Below, piece after piece: positions 8,961 through 19,172 of a stretch of DNA of 64,000 nt. Origin of the DNA: Locusta migratoria (lineage: Eukaryota; Arthropoda; Insecta; Orthoptera; Acrididae); the NCBI GenBank assembly GCA_026315105.1, contig CM048744.1, positions 310,689,270 through 310,753,269 of the forward strand. The letters run 5' to 3'. The notes below the pieces were generated by a model. That model was not told the DNA's origin and ran no database searches. It worked only from the letters and a program-made list of their open reading frames with translations. Both the position numbers and the translations under genes were made by a program. Numbering within the stretch: position 1 is the first letter of the stretch; each line of letters starts with the position of its first letter.

Positions 8961-9428
8961 CTCGCCTCCGTGGCCATCGAACACTGCGTACAACGATACA
9001 CCAGTCTTATTAATATCTTCATTCACAACAAAACGATCTTCCATCCGCGGCCTCCGACCTTGAACTGCGTATGCCGCTATGTTTCCTTCGCGCAGTTCCC
9101 AGCTTAATTTTTCACCTCCAGTTACTGGTCCACTGACCAAATACTGTAATTTATGCACTTGTGCAGCTGAGCGACCTAACGCCGTATACTGTAATCTACC
9201 TAGCAATGAACGGCTCCATACATCAAGAGCTTGTACATATAATAAGATTAAAAATAGAATTGCACTAAACAACAATACTTCTGGTTTTAAGACATATATT
9301 CGCAAGAAACGCCACATGCAGCTAATTGAATTTGTGTTCAAGGGAACCCCAACAGCAAACTTCGATATCAGTTTCATATGCGATATATATGTTTGGTACA
9401 GCACACGATCTTCTAACTCGTCCTCCAT
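8961..9428 (-). CDS. PPM1L: First coding exon of a PPM1L-like membrane-anchored Ser/Thr phosphatase
   Basis: The minus-strand ATG at 9428-9426 opens 156 codons that end at a splice donor (GAG|GTTACT, exon end 8961). The protein starts with an acidic MEDELEDR, then has a hydrophobic single-pass segment (about residues 50-67, VLLFSAILFLILLYVQAL), a linker, and the start of a PP2C (PPM) fold: AVQGRRPRMEDRFVV and LYAVFDGHGGE. In the PPM family the DGHGG residues bind catalytic Mn/Mg. In mammalian PPM1L the equivalent exon also ends after DGHGGE and follows one N-terminal membrane segment; that phosphatase sits on the ER and dampens stress-kinase signalling. Codons are intact and unlike the surrounding transposons. 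No further exon is seen to the left, so the first intron exceeds 8.9 kb. The ORF continues past the donor for a few intronic codons, which I excluded. Confidence 0.82.
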
Positions 9429-9710
9429 ATCTCACAACTCAGATGTGCAAACAAAAACACTGAGATGCTTGGTGGACGATATCCCACATATCAAAACACA
9501 GACCCCCGCTCGAAGCTGCCAGCAAAGTCGAATGGGGTTTTCGAACGTACATATAATACGTATCTTCATATCATTTAAGGAAATTAAATGTCGGATCAGT
9601 CAAGAAATGTGATATAGGCTATAAGCGGTGAAAAAAGCTTAAAAGAAATAAAATTTTCGATAACTTTAATCAGATAGTTAAACATGCAGTTCAGAAATAG
9701 CCTGTATTTT
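9429..9710 (-). promoter_or_regulatory. Presumed 5' UTR/promoter region of the PPM1L-like gene
   Basis: This lies between the host start codon and the copia 5' LTR. No clear TATA or initiator could be assigned. It is the only non-transposon DNA upstream of the gene in this window, so transcription must start here or beyond the copia cluster. Confidence 0.3.
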
Positions 9711-9948
9711 TGTTGGAGATCTGTCAACGAAAAAATTTTTCAGTGTACCGACTTTTTTTTTAATTTATTTATCTTGTATATAATTTTCTATACAAGGAGG
9801 TTAGAATAACCTCCTTGTTTCTATGGTTGTTGATTAGCAACGTTATCTTGTGCTTAGCTTTACTGTACGCTTCTGAAGTGCGTGAATAAAAGTTTTATTT
9901 TGTCCCTAAATAATTACGCACCTTATTTTTCAGTTACAGAATCTAACA
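9711..9948 (+). repeat. Copia-1 5' LTR
   Basis: Starts TGTTGGAGAT and ends ATCTAACA, i.e. TG...CA with imperfect inverted ends, directly before the primer-binding site. It contains a TATA-like TTGTATATAATTTTC (about 9774) and, further down, AATAAAAG (about 9886) as a polyadenylation signal candidate. The start is inferred from the TGTTGGA pattern, which is shared with the LTR at 60402-60592. Confidence 0.65.
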
Positions 9949-9961
9949 GGTTATGGGCCCA
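9949..9961 (+). promoter_or_regulatory. Copia-1 primer-binding site (initiator-Met tRNA fragment)
   Basis: GGTTATGGGCCCA immediately follows the LTR CA end. It is complementary to the anticodon-side segment of initiator methionine tRNA, the half-tRNA primer known for Drosophila copia. Confidence 0.78.
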
Positions 9962-10096
9962 ATAATGCCCTGACATATAAGAAGAAACGTGTAGTTATAA
10001 AGCGCAGTAATAAATTCTATGAGGACGTGTTATTTGCGCAGAAGTGTGTAAAGTTTGTATAAGTTGCAATGCGACGAAAATAAAGTGTCTGTAAAT

Positions 10097-10853
10097 ATGG
10101 GTACAACGCAAGTACCGAAAATAGAGCGGCTTTTAGGTCGCGAGAATTATGCGACGTGGAGATTCGCCGTTGAGTCCTGTAGGACGTCATGGATGGTACA
10201 TTGCAACCTACTGAGTCAAGTTTTTCCGATAAGGATCGGAAGACAGAATTAAAACTAATCCTTTTGATTGATCCAGTAAATTATGTACACATAGAAAAAG
10301 CTACGTCAGCAAAGGAGCTATGGGACAAATTGAAAAACGCATTTGAAGACGTAGGTTTAACCAGAAAAGTGGGATTACTTCATGATCTATTATTACAAGA
10401 CTGAACAAGTGCAAAAGCGTAGACGAATACATAAACAAAATAATTTGCGTACATTGGTTTCGAAAATGCAGACGAATGGATCGGAACTTTGTTGTTATCT
10501 GGACTACCAGAGAAGTATTCACCAATGACAATGGGCCTGGAAAGTTCAGGAATACCCATTACAGCAAACAGGAGTGTGAAGGTAAAGATTCTACAGGACG
10601 TGAAAATTGTGCAAGTTCTTATGCACCAGAGAAGGAGGCAGCGTCGGCTTTATACTCCAAATACAAGAAGAAGAAGCCAGTAAAATGTTCCAGACGCCAG
10701 AAGACTGGACATTTTGCATCACAATGTAACGAAAGGTTGAGTACAAAAGAAAAAAGTATACTAATTTTAGTAGCCTTGATGGGAAATCTATACAGAAAGG
10801 TACGGCACTTTCTGCTTTCTATTCCTTTAGTGAAGAAAGTGATGAACATGTAG
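10097..10853 (+). pseudogene. Copia-1 gag
   Basis: Begins MGTTQVPKIERLLGRENYAT, the usual start of copia gag (UBN2-type). Frameshifts follow, with ILLIDPVNYVHIEKATSAKE, LWDKLKNAFEDVGLTRKVGLL, EWIGTLLLSGLPEKYSPMT and SGIPITANRSVKVKILQDV recovered in different frames. The zinc knuckle near 10683 reads CSRRQKTGHFASQC; the second metal-binding Cys has become Arg (CGC). No frame is continuous. Confidence 0.78.
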
Positions 10854-11540
10854 AAAGGTTTCTAGATTCAGGAGGGTCTGTGCACATTATTAAAGATTCA
10901 TCAGTTTTGTATGAAGTTCTCACAAAGACTGATATGGCAATTTCTACAGTTGATGAGTCTAAGATAAAGTGTGAACTTGCAGGAATAGTTTATCTTAATC
11001 TGTTAGTCAATGGGGAAAAAGAAACTGTTACTGCTCATAATGTACATTATGTCAAGAATATTGCAACTAATTTACTGCCAGTAAGTGAAATAGTAAAGAA
11101 GGGTAACGAAGTTATCTTTGATATAGATGGAGCTAAAATAATTGACTCTTGTGGCTATAGTCTTGCTACTGAAAAAAATTTAAGGGGTATTTATAAATGA
11201 AATACAGTTCAAGATACTACTGAAATTTTAAAATATTCCTGTTTATGCTGCCAAGAGTTTTTTTGTAGCATAGGAGACTTGCACGTTTGAATAGGAAAAG
11301 TATGCCATTATTAAAGAATGTGTCAACTGGTGTGGAAAATTATGGAAGGAATGATGTGTCTTGTGTAGTGTGTTTGCAGGGGAAACAGGCCAGGCTACCA
11401 TTTAAATCAAGTCAAAGTAGATCTACATATGTTTTGCAAATCATCCATTCGGATCTCTGCGGACAAATGAAGAGTAAGCCCTTAGGAGGAAACTATTATT
11501 TCGTGACATTCATAGATGATCTCTCTAGATATATTCAATT
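10854..11540 (+). pseudogene. Copia-1 protease and integrase N-terminus, truncated by LINE insertion
   Basis: FLDSGGSVHIIKDSS carries the aspartic protease D-S-G triad (near 10860). After a stop near 11200 the integrase N-terminus follows, with a CVVCLQGKQARLPF zinc-finger half, then IIHSDLCGQM (first catalytic Asp) and FIDDLSRYIQF, where the sequence ends in the tail of the minus-strand LINE. The second and third catalytic acidic residues of the integrase are lost. Confidence 0.78.
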
Positions 11541-11629
11541 TCTACATCTACATCTACCTACATCTACATCTACATACATACTCCGCAATTCACCGTAAGG
11601 TGCGTGGCGGAGGGTACACTGTACCACTA

Positions 11630-14443
11630 CTAGGCATTTCCTTTCCTATTCCACTCCCAAATTGAACGAGGAAAGAAAGAATGCCTATAAGCCTCCGTGC
11701 GAGCCCTAATTTCTCTTATCTTGTCTTTGTGATCTTTACGTGAAATGTATGTAGGCGGCAGCAAGATCGTACTACACTCAGCTTCAAATTCCGGCCCTCT
11801 AAATTTACTTAACAGAAATTCACGAAAAGAACGTCGTCTTTCTTCCAGCGATCCCCAATTGAGTTGCCGGAGCATTTCTGTGACACTCGTGCATTGGTCG
11901 AACCTACCGGTAACAAATCTAGCTGCTCGCCTCTGAACCGCCTCTATGTCCTCCTTCAAACCGATCTGCTGCGGGTTCCAAATACTTGAGCAATACTCAA
12001 GACGTGGTCGTACAAGCGTTTTATACACGGTCTCCTTTACAGGTGAAGTACATCTTCCCAAAATTCTCCCAATAAACCGAAGTCGGCTGTCTGCCTTACT
12101 CACAACTGTCCTTACATGCTCGTTCCATTTCATATCGCTCTGCAATGTTATGCCTAGATATTTGAATGACGCGACAGCATCAAGAAGCTCACTACTAATG
12201 CTGTATTCGAACATTATAGGATTGTTTTTTCTACTCATGCGCATCACCTTACATTTTTCTACATTGAGAGCTAGCTGCCGTTCTTCGCACCAACTAGAAA
12301 TTTTGTCTAAGTCAACCTGTATGCTATTACAGTCAGTTACAGACGACACCCTCCCGTACACCACAGCATCATCAGCAAACAGCCGCAAATTACAACTTAC
12401 TCTGTCCATCAGATCATTTATAAAGATAGAAAATAATAGCGGTCCTATCACACTCCCCTGGGGCACGCCTGACGATACACTCGTCTCTGATGAACACTCG
12501 CCGTCGAGAACAACGTACTGCGTTCTATTACTTAGGAAGTCTTCCAGCCAGTCACAAATCTGTGAACCTATTCCATATGCTCGTATCTTCGTTAGCAGTC
12601 TTCAGTGTGGCACCGTGTCGAATGCCTTTTTGAAGTCGAGAAAAACACAATCCGCCTGTTGCCCTTCATCCATGGCTCACAAGATGTCATGTGAGAAAAG
12701 GGCAAGCTGAGTTTCACATGAACGATGTTTCCTAAACCCATGCTGATTCATGGAAAGAAGCTTTCCCGTTTCAAGGAAATTTATTATATTCGAACTGAGA
12801 ATATGCTCCAAAATTCTACATGAAACCGATGTCAACGATATTGGCCTGTAATTGTATGGGTCAGTTCTCCTTTCTTTCTTATGCACGGGAGTCACCTGTG
12901 CCTTTTTCCAATCACTGGGAACTTTGTGCTGAATTAAAGAGTCGCTATAGATGCAAGCTAAGTAGGGGGCCAATGCCGCAGAATAGTCTTTGTAAAACCG
13001 AACTGGTATTCCATCCGGACCAGCAGACTTTTTCGTATTTAGCTCTCTCAGCTGCTTCTCTACACCGGAAATACCTATTGCTATGTCCCCCATTTCGGAA
13101 TTGGTACGTTGATCAAATGATGGTATATTTGTGCGGTCCTCCTGCGTGAAAGATTTCTTAAAGGTTAAATTTAGAACTTCAGTTTTCCGTTTGCTTTCTT
13201 CTATTACTGCCCCGGAATGATCAACTAGTGACTGGACAGTGGGCTTTGACCCGCTTATCGGTTTTACATAGGACCAGGATTTTTTCCGGTTCTCGGAAAG
13301 ATCTTTTGCTAAGGTATGGCTGTGATAATTATTGTATGCTTCACGCATCAATCTTTTTATAGACGCACGAATCTCTACTAACTTTTGCCTGTCATCATTT
13401 GCGTGTTCTTTTTTGAATCGAGAGTGTAACAGCCTTTGCTTTCTCAGCAGCTTTCTAACATTATTATTATACCACGGTGGATCGTTTCCATCCTTAATCG
13501 TCTTTACTGGCACATATTTTTCTAACCCTTTATTAACAATGCACATAAATTTAGTCCACAATTCCTCTACATCCATAGTCCCAGAATTAAACGATGCCCA
13601 TTCATTTTCTAAGTGCGATCGTAACATTTGCTTGTCGGCTCTTCCCAACAAAAACACGCTCCTAGCCTTCTTGACTGGTTTATGAACTTTGGTCACCATC
13701 GACGCTATGACAATATCATGATCACTAATTCCTGTCTCTACACAGACATCGTTAATAAGGTCAGGCCTGTTTGTGGCTATAAGGTCTAGAATATTTCCAT
13801 TGCGCGTGGGTTGCCGGTTTAACTGCTCAAGACAGTTTTCGGAGAATGTGTCCAAAAGTAGCTCGCAAGACTGCTTGTCTGTACCGCCTGAAATGTAACT
13901 AGCGAGGCCCCAATCTATACTCTTAAGGTTGAAGTCACCTCCGACTAATATTACATGGCCCGGATACCTATGCACTACCTGGTGCAGACTTTCCTTGAAT
14001 GATTCTAAAACTGCTACAGAAGCACTGGGGGGCCGGTAAAAATACCCAACTATTAACTTTACTTCTTTTAGACCTGTTAGACGTGCCCAGATAACTTCAC
14101 AGTTACTTTCAACCTCGATCTCAGTAGAAACAATATCTTTGTCCACATCGATGAACACTCGTCCTCCAGTTGTATCAGATCTATCTTTCCGATATACATT
14201 CCACGCTTCGCTAAATATTTCTGAACTTCCCACATCATAATTTAGCCAGCTTTCGGTGCCTAAAGCTATCTGAGCGCAATAACTTCCATGCAGCGCTGCA
14301 AATTCGGGAACTTTGTTTCTAACACTCTGTAAGTTCGTGGCTAATATTTTTATGTTCGAATTTTTGTTCCGAACGTGGTCTGAATTCGCTGTTTGAATGC
14401 TGACAGGCGAGTGCTCATCAGAGTTAGCGCCTAGCCTAAAAAA
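11630..14443 (-). pseudogene. LINE ORF2: endonuclease and reverse transcriptase, two nonsense codons
   Basis: Full ORF2 architecture: TESWLN, GGDFNLKSIDW and ISDHDIVI of the endonuclease, then the RT with KKSAGPDGIP, PQGSVIGPLLF and LFADDAVVYG. Two stops interrupt it: TGA at 12677-12679 (a CGA-to-TGA, CpG-type change after FSHDIL) and TGA at 12602-12604 right after DTVPH. The latter coincides exactly with the stop in the 4003-6441 ORF2. Otherwise it is in one frame to the TAG. Confidence 0.85.
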
Positions 14444-15104
14444 CCCCCATGTGCACTCCACAAGTACTCTGCTACCCGAGTAGCCGCTTCCTTAGTGTAG
14501 TGCACCCCTGATCTATCTAAGAGCACCCTACAATTCCCCACCCGATAACGCAGATCCAGAAATCTGCAGGCATGACTGTCACAGAGTCGGCAAAGCCTCT
14601 GGTTCAGACCCTCCACTCGGCTCCAAACCAAAGGACCCCGATCAACCCAGGGAACAATGCTGCAAATCGACAGCTCTGCTTGCCCCACGCGTGCGAAGGC
14701 AGCAGCCTTCACCAATTCTGCCAGCCGCTCGTAGGACCGGAGGATGTCCTCAGAACCCAAGCGACAAGCGTCATTGGTGCCGACGTGAGCCACGACTTGC
14801 AGTCGACTGCACCCCGCACCCTCGATAGCCGCCGGCAAGGCCGCCTCCACATCCCGGATGAGGCCCCCCGGCAGACACACCGAGTGCACATTGGAATTTC
14901 TTCCAGATCTGGACGCTATCTGCCTAAGGGGCTCCATCACGCGCCTAACGTTGGAGCTCCCAATAACTAATAATCCCCTCCCCCCGTGCACCTGCTCGGA
15001 CCCTGCTGAAGGAGTGGCCACACTTTCACTCACAGGACGAACGGGTGCGGACGGACGTGCAGCCTCCACATTGGCCTTCCGCCTCTAGCGACGCGAACGC
15101 CGTG
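14434..15104 (-). pseudogene. LINE ORF1 (SGNH esterase), N-terminally truncated
   Basis: Same protein as 1168-2097 from about residue 88 on. GSSN, HVGTNDA and DRSGVHYT blocks are retained, ending in SAHGGFLG at the TAG (14433-14431). The N-terminal Cys-rich/coiled-coil part is missing because the copy is 5'-truncated, so no native start codon remains; a GTG at 15069 opens the listed frame. Confidence 0.82.
14437..14443 (-). promoter_or_regulatory. Putative -1 frameshift heptamer, second copy
   Basis: The minus strand reads T TTT TTA immediately before GGC TAG, identical to 2085-2091. Retention in both 5'-containing copies is consistent with function but also with recent common ancestry. Confidence 0.58.
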
Positions 15105-16981
15105 CCACTCACCTCTCATGGCAAGTGTCCAATAGAAAGTCTTCGCTTCATATAAGGCTCAACTAGATATCTTGCTAGGGTCTTCGTGAAGCTCATTCTT
15201 GTCATTACTTCTGCCTTTGGATACGATTGATGTATCACATAAGAATTTACAACACACGCAACATCCACTCAAGTGTAGAAAATTGCCAAAGGCCATCTTC
15301 TTGTTCACCAACCTGCACGTCTTTGTTCGAGACAGTCCCAACCTCCTTTTGTGGTATTATAAAACTGGATGATCTCGGTTTTTCCTGATACAGGATTTAT
15401 TTTCTGAATGATGCAGAGAAGAGACCAGTATTGCAGCTTTGACCTTTCTGGACACAAAGGAAACCAGAATCATGTCTTCTGTAAAACCATAAATAGAAGT
15501 CTTCACTCAACATTTCCTAATGGGTAGGAATTACGGTGGAATCTCTTTTTTGTTTCTTTCCAGTGTATCAACGTATGTGAGACCTTTTTTTGAAATTTAA
15601 TTGACTAGTTCTATAGATGAGTACCAGTTGTCACCTGTAACATTTTTTCCAGTGTTTTCAATAGGTTTCACCAGACGAAGAACAGCCTGTGTGGGAACAC
15701 TATGACTTTTCTCATGGTTTGAAAGGGTGTGACCATCGCTACATTTTCTAGAATAAATGCATGCATTATACAAGTAACTTGTACTAACATCGGTCAAACA
15801 CTGAATTTTCACGTTATATCTTGCCGGTTTGTTTGGCATACACATTCTAAATCCACACCTTCCACGGAAATGTACAAGCATTTCATCACCACATACTGTT
15901 GTACCTACAGAATAGCAAAGTTGACTGTTTTCTATTATACGCAGAAAGATTTGTGACACTGCTGCTGCCTTGTCTATTTCCTTTCTCTTCTCCCGATCAT
16001 CTGGGTTGTCAAATCGTAATGAATACAATAAAAAAAAAAGAAATCTTTCCTTACTAACAATGCATCTGAAAATATCTCTGCCTGTTCCATCGGTTGCAAA
16101 CAGGCTGCAAACAGATTCGTGCCCAGATTTGAAAACCGCTGAATACACTAACAGGCCAACTAGTGCCTTCAATTCAATGACATCTTGTAGATAGCACAAG
16201 TGATCATTCGCATAATGTGCTCTAAGCTGCGATATTTCCTGTTTTGTCCATAGAACGATTTCGTCTAGAATATCTTGTGTAAAGAACAGATTCCATACCT
16301 CCAAAGCAGAAGTGTTTTCTCCAAGACTTTGAGCTGTCTGTCGCAGTCCAGGATGCTGTAAGACGATGTTCTGTTGCCTTTTTCTTACGTTGGCTGCTGG
16401 CTTCTTTTATCGCCATCGAAAACATCTGTTCTTACCGAAGAAGTAAGCTGCTTCATCGTCATCAGGTGTCACATCTTCATCACTTTTAGGTTCCGGCTCT
16501 GAATTAGTGTCATGTTCACTAAATACCTCAAAATCAGGGTCATTATCGATGTCGTCAAAGGCATCGGAGGATTCACCGAAACGTGCTTGATCATCCACAT
16601 CTGCTTCACGTAAAATGCGTTGCATAGAACGTTCAGCTATTCCTGCCATGGAGAAACACCACACGGAACAACAACAGCGAGAGAGAAGCCAAAGCCACAG
16701 CACTGTCGCTTAGCAGGCCGCGCTCACGAAGCCGACTGGCCAGGCGCTATGAGGCAGAGCCTGCACCAGCAGCATGCAAACACTATGGTCGGTCAGTGAG
16801 GCCGCGCAAGGCTCATAAATACGGAACAAAGACCACCAACACTGCAGGAATGCTGGCATGTGGAACTTGTTGGCCACCAAGAAGGTACACGGAAGAGTCC
16901 TTTTAGCTTGGCAGGGGTGTGTGAAATATCTCGACTCACAAAGTCGTAGCGGTATGAGAGACCACAGATAGTAGTTAAGGG
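15105..16981 (-). mobile_element. piggyBac element, one end intact, the other lost at the LINE junction
   Basis: The right end carries the minus-strand terminus CCCTTAACTACTATCTGTGG, bordered by TTAA (16982-16985), the piggyBac target site. The transposase reads leftward and is cut off at about 15113, where the LINE 5' end starts, so the left terminus is missing. The adjacent DNA on the right is the inside of a Tc1 terminal repeat. Confidence 0.78.
15113..16649 (-). pseudogene. piggyBac transposase (DDE_Tnp_1_7 type)
   Basis: Starts MAGIAERSMQRILREADVDD (ATG at 16649), followed by the acidic N-terminal region usual for the family. An in-frame TAA at 16407-16409 precedes the core. The catalytic core shows VCGDEMLVHFRGRC (first Asp), TGDNWYSSIELVN (second Asp) and a later GGWDCLEQ (third Asp region, second acidic position Glu). 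After a TAA at 15597-15599 the same frame continues with KKGLTYVDTLERNKKEIPP and SIYGFTEDMILVSFV, then shifts near 15370. The C-terminus approaches GHLPR-like sequence before truncation, so the terminal Cys-rich domain is absent. A dead cut-and-paste transposase. Confidence 0.8.
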
Positions 16982-16985
16982 TTAA
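16982..16985. other. piggyBac TTAA target site inside a Tc1 terminal repeat
   Basis: TTAA lies between the piggyBac terminus (GGG at 16979-16981) and ATTGCTGCACTACGAAG. The latter matches the complement of the Tc1 right terminal region near 18325-18345. The partner TTAA on the other side has been lost. Confidence 0.65.
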
Positions 16986-18359
16986 TATTGCTGCACTACG
17001 AAGATGATGTGCTACAGAGGCGAAATTTAACCGACAGGAAAAAGATGCTGTGATATGCAAATGATTAGCTTTCCAGAGCGCCGGTGGAGACAATTACAAC
17101 ATGCTGACATGAGGAAAGTTTCCAACCGATCTCTCATACACAAACAGCAGTTGACCAGCGTAGCCTGGTGAAACGTTGTTGTGATGTCACATATAAGGAG
17201 GAGAAATGCGTACCATCACGTTCCCGACTTCGTTAAAGGTCAGATTGTAACCTATCGCGATTGCGGTTTATCATATCGCGACATTGCTGCTCGCGATGGT
17301 CGCGATCCAATGACTATTAGCAGAATATGGAATCGTTGGATTCAGGAGGACAATGCAGAACGCTGTGTTGGATCCCAATGGCCTCATATTACTAGAAGTC
17401 AAGATGACAGGCATCTTATCCAAATGGTTGTAATGGATCATGCAGCCCCGTCTCGATCCCTGAGACAACAGTTGAGGACATTTGCAAGACAGCAACCATC
17501 AGCACGAACAGTTCGACGACGTTTGCAGCAGCATGAACTATCAGCTCGGAGACCATCACTGTGGTTACCCTTGATGATGCATCGCAGACAGGAGTGCCTG
17601 CGATGTTGTACGCAACTACGAACCTGAGAGCATGAATGGCAAAACGTCTTTTTTCGGATGAATCAAGGTTCTGTTTACAGCATCATCATGGTCGCATCTG
17701 TGTTTCGCGACATCACGGTGAACGCACATTGGAAGTGTGTATTCGTCATGGCCATACTGGAGTATCACCTGGCATGATGGTATGGGGTGCCATTGGTTAC
17801 ACGTCTCGGTCGCCTCTTGTTCGCACTGATGGCATTTTGAACAGTGACTGTTACATTTCAGATGTGTTGCGACCCATGGCTCTACCCTTCATTCGATCCC
17901 TGTGAAACCCTACATTTCAGCAGGATAATGCACGACCGAATGTTGCAGGTCCTGTACGGACTTTCTGCATACAGAAAATGTTCGACTGCTGCCCTGGCCA
18001 GCACATTCTCCAAATCTCTCACCAACTGAAAATGCCTGGTGTATGGTTGCTGCGCAACTGGCTCGTCACAATATGCCAGCCACTACTTTTGATAAACTGT
18101 GGTATCTTGTTGAAGCTGCATGGGCATCTGTACCAGTACATGCCATCGAAACTCTGTTTGACTCAATACTCAGACATATCAAGGCTGTTATTACGGCCAG
18201 ATGTGGTTGTTCTGGGTACTGGTTCCTCAGGCTCTATGCATCCAAATTGTGTGAAAATGTAATCCCAAGTCAGTTCTAGTATAATACATTTGTCCAATGA
18301 ATATCCATTTATCATCTGCATTTCTTCTTGGTGTAACAATTTTATTGGTCCGTAATGTA
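16986..18359 (+). mobile_element. Tc1 element, left terminus interrupted by piggyBac
   Basis: The right terminal repeat ends ...GGTCCGTAATG followed by TA (18358-18359). Read inward it gives AATAAAATTGTTACACCAAG, which matches AATATTGCTGCACTACGAAG at the left (16985 onward). The outermost left bases lie beyond the piggyBac insertion and are gone. The element is inserted in copia-1 between integrase and RT. Confidence 0.75.
17184..18278 (+). pseudogene. Tc1 transposase (DD34E type), frameshifted
   Basis: The ATG at 17184 opens SHIRRRNAYHHVPDF, then a helix-turn-helix DNA-binding region (SYRDIAARDGRDPMTISRIW). A stop near 17625 is followed in a new frame by VFFSDESRFCLQHHH (first catalytic Asp) and WGAIGYTSRSPL. 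Another shift is followed by FQQDNARPNVAGPV (second Asp) and LSPTENAW (catalytic Glu). The C-terminus reads ITARCGCSGYWFLRLYASKL. All family landmarks are present in order but spread over three frames. Confidence 0.83.
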
Positions 18360-18384
18360 TTTTTAGACAATTCTAAACATAAAG

Positions 18385-18626
18385 TACCAAAGGAATGAGC
18401 GTATGGCTTTCTTGGCCAGGAGATCTCTTGCGGGATTGTTCGGCCGCCTTGTGTAAGTCTTTTTAGTTGACGCCGCATGGGCGACTTACGTGACAATGAT
18501 GATGAGATGATTATGATTAGGATAACACAAAACACCCAGTTCCCTGTCGGGAATCGAACCCAGGCCCCCTGCGTGGTAGTCAGCGACGCTGGCACTGAGC
18601 TACGGAGGCGGACTACCAAAGAAATG
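18385..18626 (-). mobile_element. tRNA-derived SINE (family A) with 13-bp target duplications
   Basis: On the minus strand the SINE (18613-18398) starts TCCGCCTCCGTAGCTCAGTG, with a Pol III box A-like segment, and has GGGTTCGATTCCCG as box B. A tRNA-unrelated body follows (GGGTGTTTTGTGTTATCC). Flanking copies TACCAAAGGAATG (18385-18397) and TACCAAAGAAATG (18614-18626) are a target-site duplication with one mismatch. A second copy is at 31171-31392. It interrupts copia-1. Confidence 0.82.
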
Positions 18627-19172
18627 TAGGCTGTGACATTTCTGAAAAGGTAGAGACTGAAACAGAGGAAGATAAGGACAAAGAGCAAAGTGATATGCTA
18701 CCTGAGAATGAAATTGAGGAAGTCGATTCAACAGAAGATATTTTAAATGATGAAGAAAACTCAACCGAGAGAAAAGATTCAACAGAAAATAATCTAAGTA
18801 ATGTAGAAGTTAGTTTAATGCGTTCTACATGTGTGGCAAAACCAAAAATTTATCCAGATTATGAAATGTATGTCGCTCAAACCTTCAAAAATGTACTCAC
18901 CACAGCTGATGAAGCTTTGGCCAGTACCAATGCTCAAAGTTGGAAAGATGCTACAGAAAAGGAACTACAGTCATTTTTTGATAATGATACATATAAATGG
19001 GTTGACATGCCTGAAAATAAGATGGGTGTTCAGTATTAAAAACCCTGAGAGTACAATGCCGAAATTCAAGGCTAGATTAGTAGTTAAATTTTATTCTCAG
19101 ATAGAAGGAATAGATTATAGTGATTCTTTTTCTCCAGTGGTGAAATATTCATCATTAACCAACGGGTGGTAG
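18627..19172 (+). pseudogene. Copia-1 acidic linker and RT N-terminus
   Basis: The Asp/Glu-rich linker (NEIEEVDSTEDILNDEENS) precedes SWKDATEKELQSFFDNDTYK and WVDMPENK. After a frameshift at about 19030 it continues with FKARLVVKFYSQIEGIDYSD and SFSPVVKYSSLTN, a standard copia RT start. It stops at about 19165, where an unrelated 1.2-kb segment begins. Confidence 0.8.

Larger units (their letters stand above)
11541..15104 (-). mobile_element. Second copy of the CR1-like LINE, 5'-truncated in ORF1
   Basis: The minus-strand tail begins at about 11541 as CATCTACATCTACC units. ORF2 spans 14443-11630 and ORF1 runs to the truncation near 15104. Sequence is very close to the 462-6508 element and gives the uninterrupted form of the endonuclease-RT region. 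The 3' side abuts copia integrase and the 5' side abuts a piggyBac transposase, so its insertion was accompanied or followed by deletion of flanking DNA. Confidence 0.87.

Noticed and set aside
9079..9612. 177-codon plus-strand ORF over the phosphatase exon
   Set aside because: Antisense to the recognised PPM1L-like exon, no domain of its own.
18560..18613. tRNA gene on the minus strand
   Set aside because: Box A/B-like sequence is present, but the same tRNA-unrelated body follows as at 31171-31392 and target duplications flank it. It is a SINE head.
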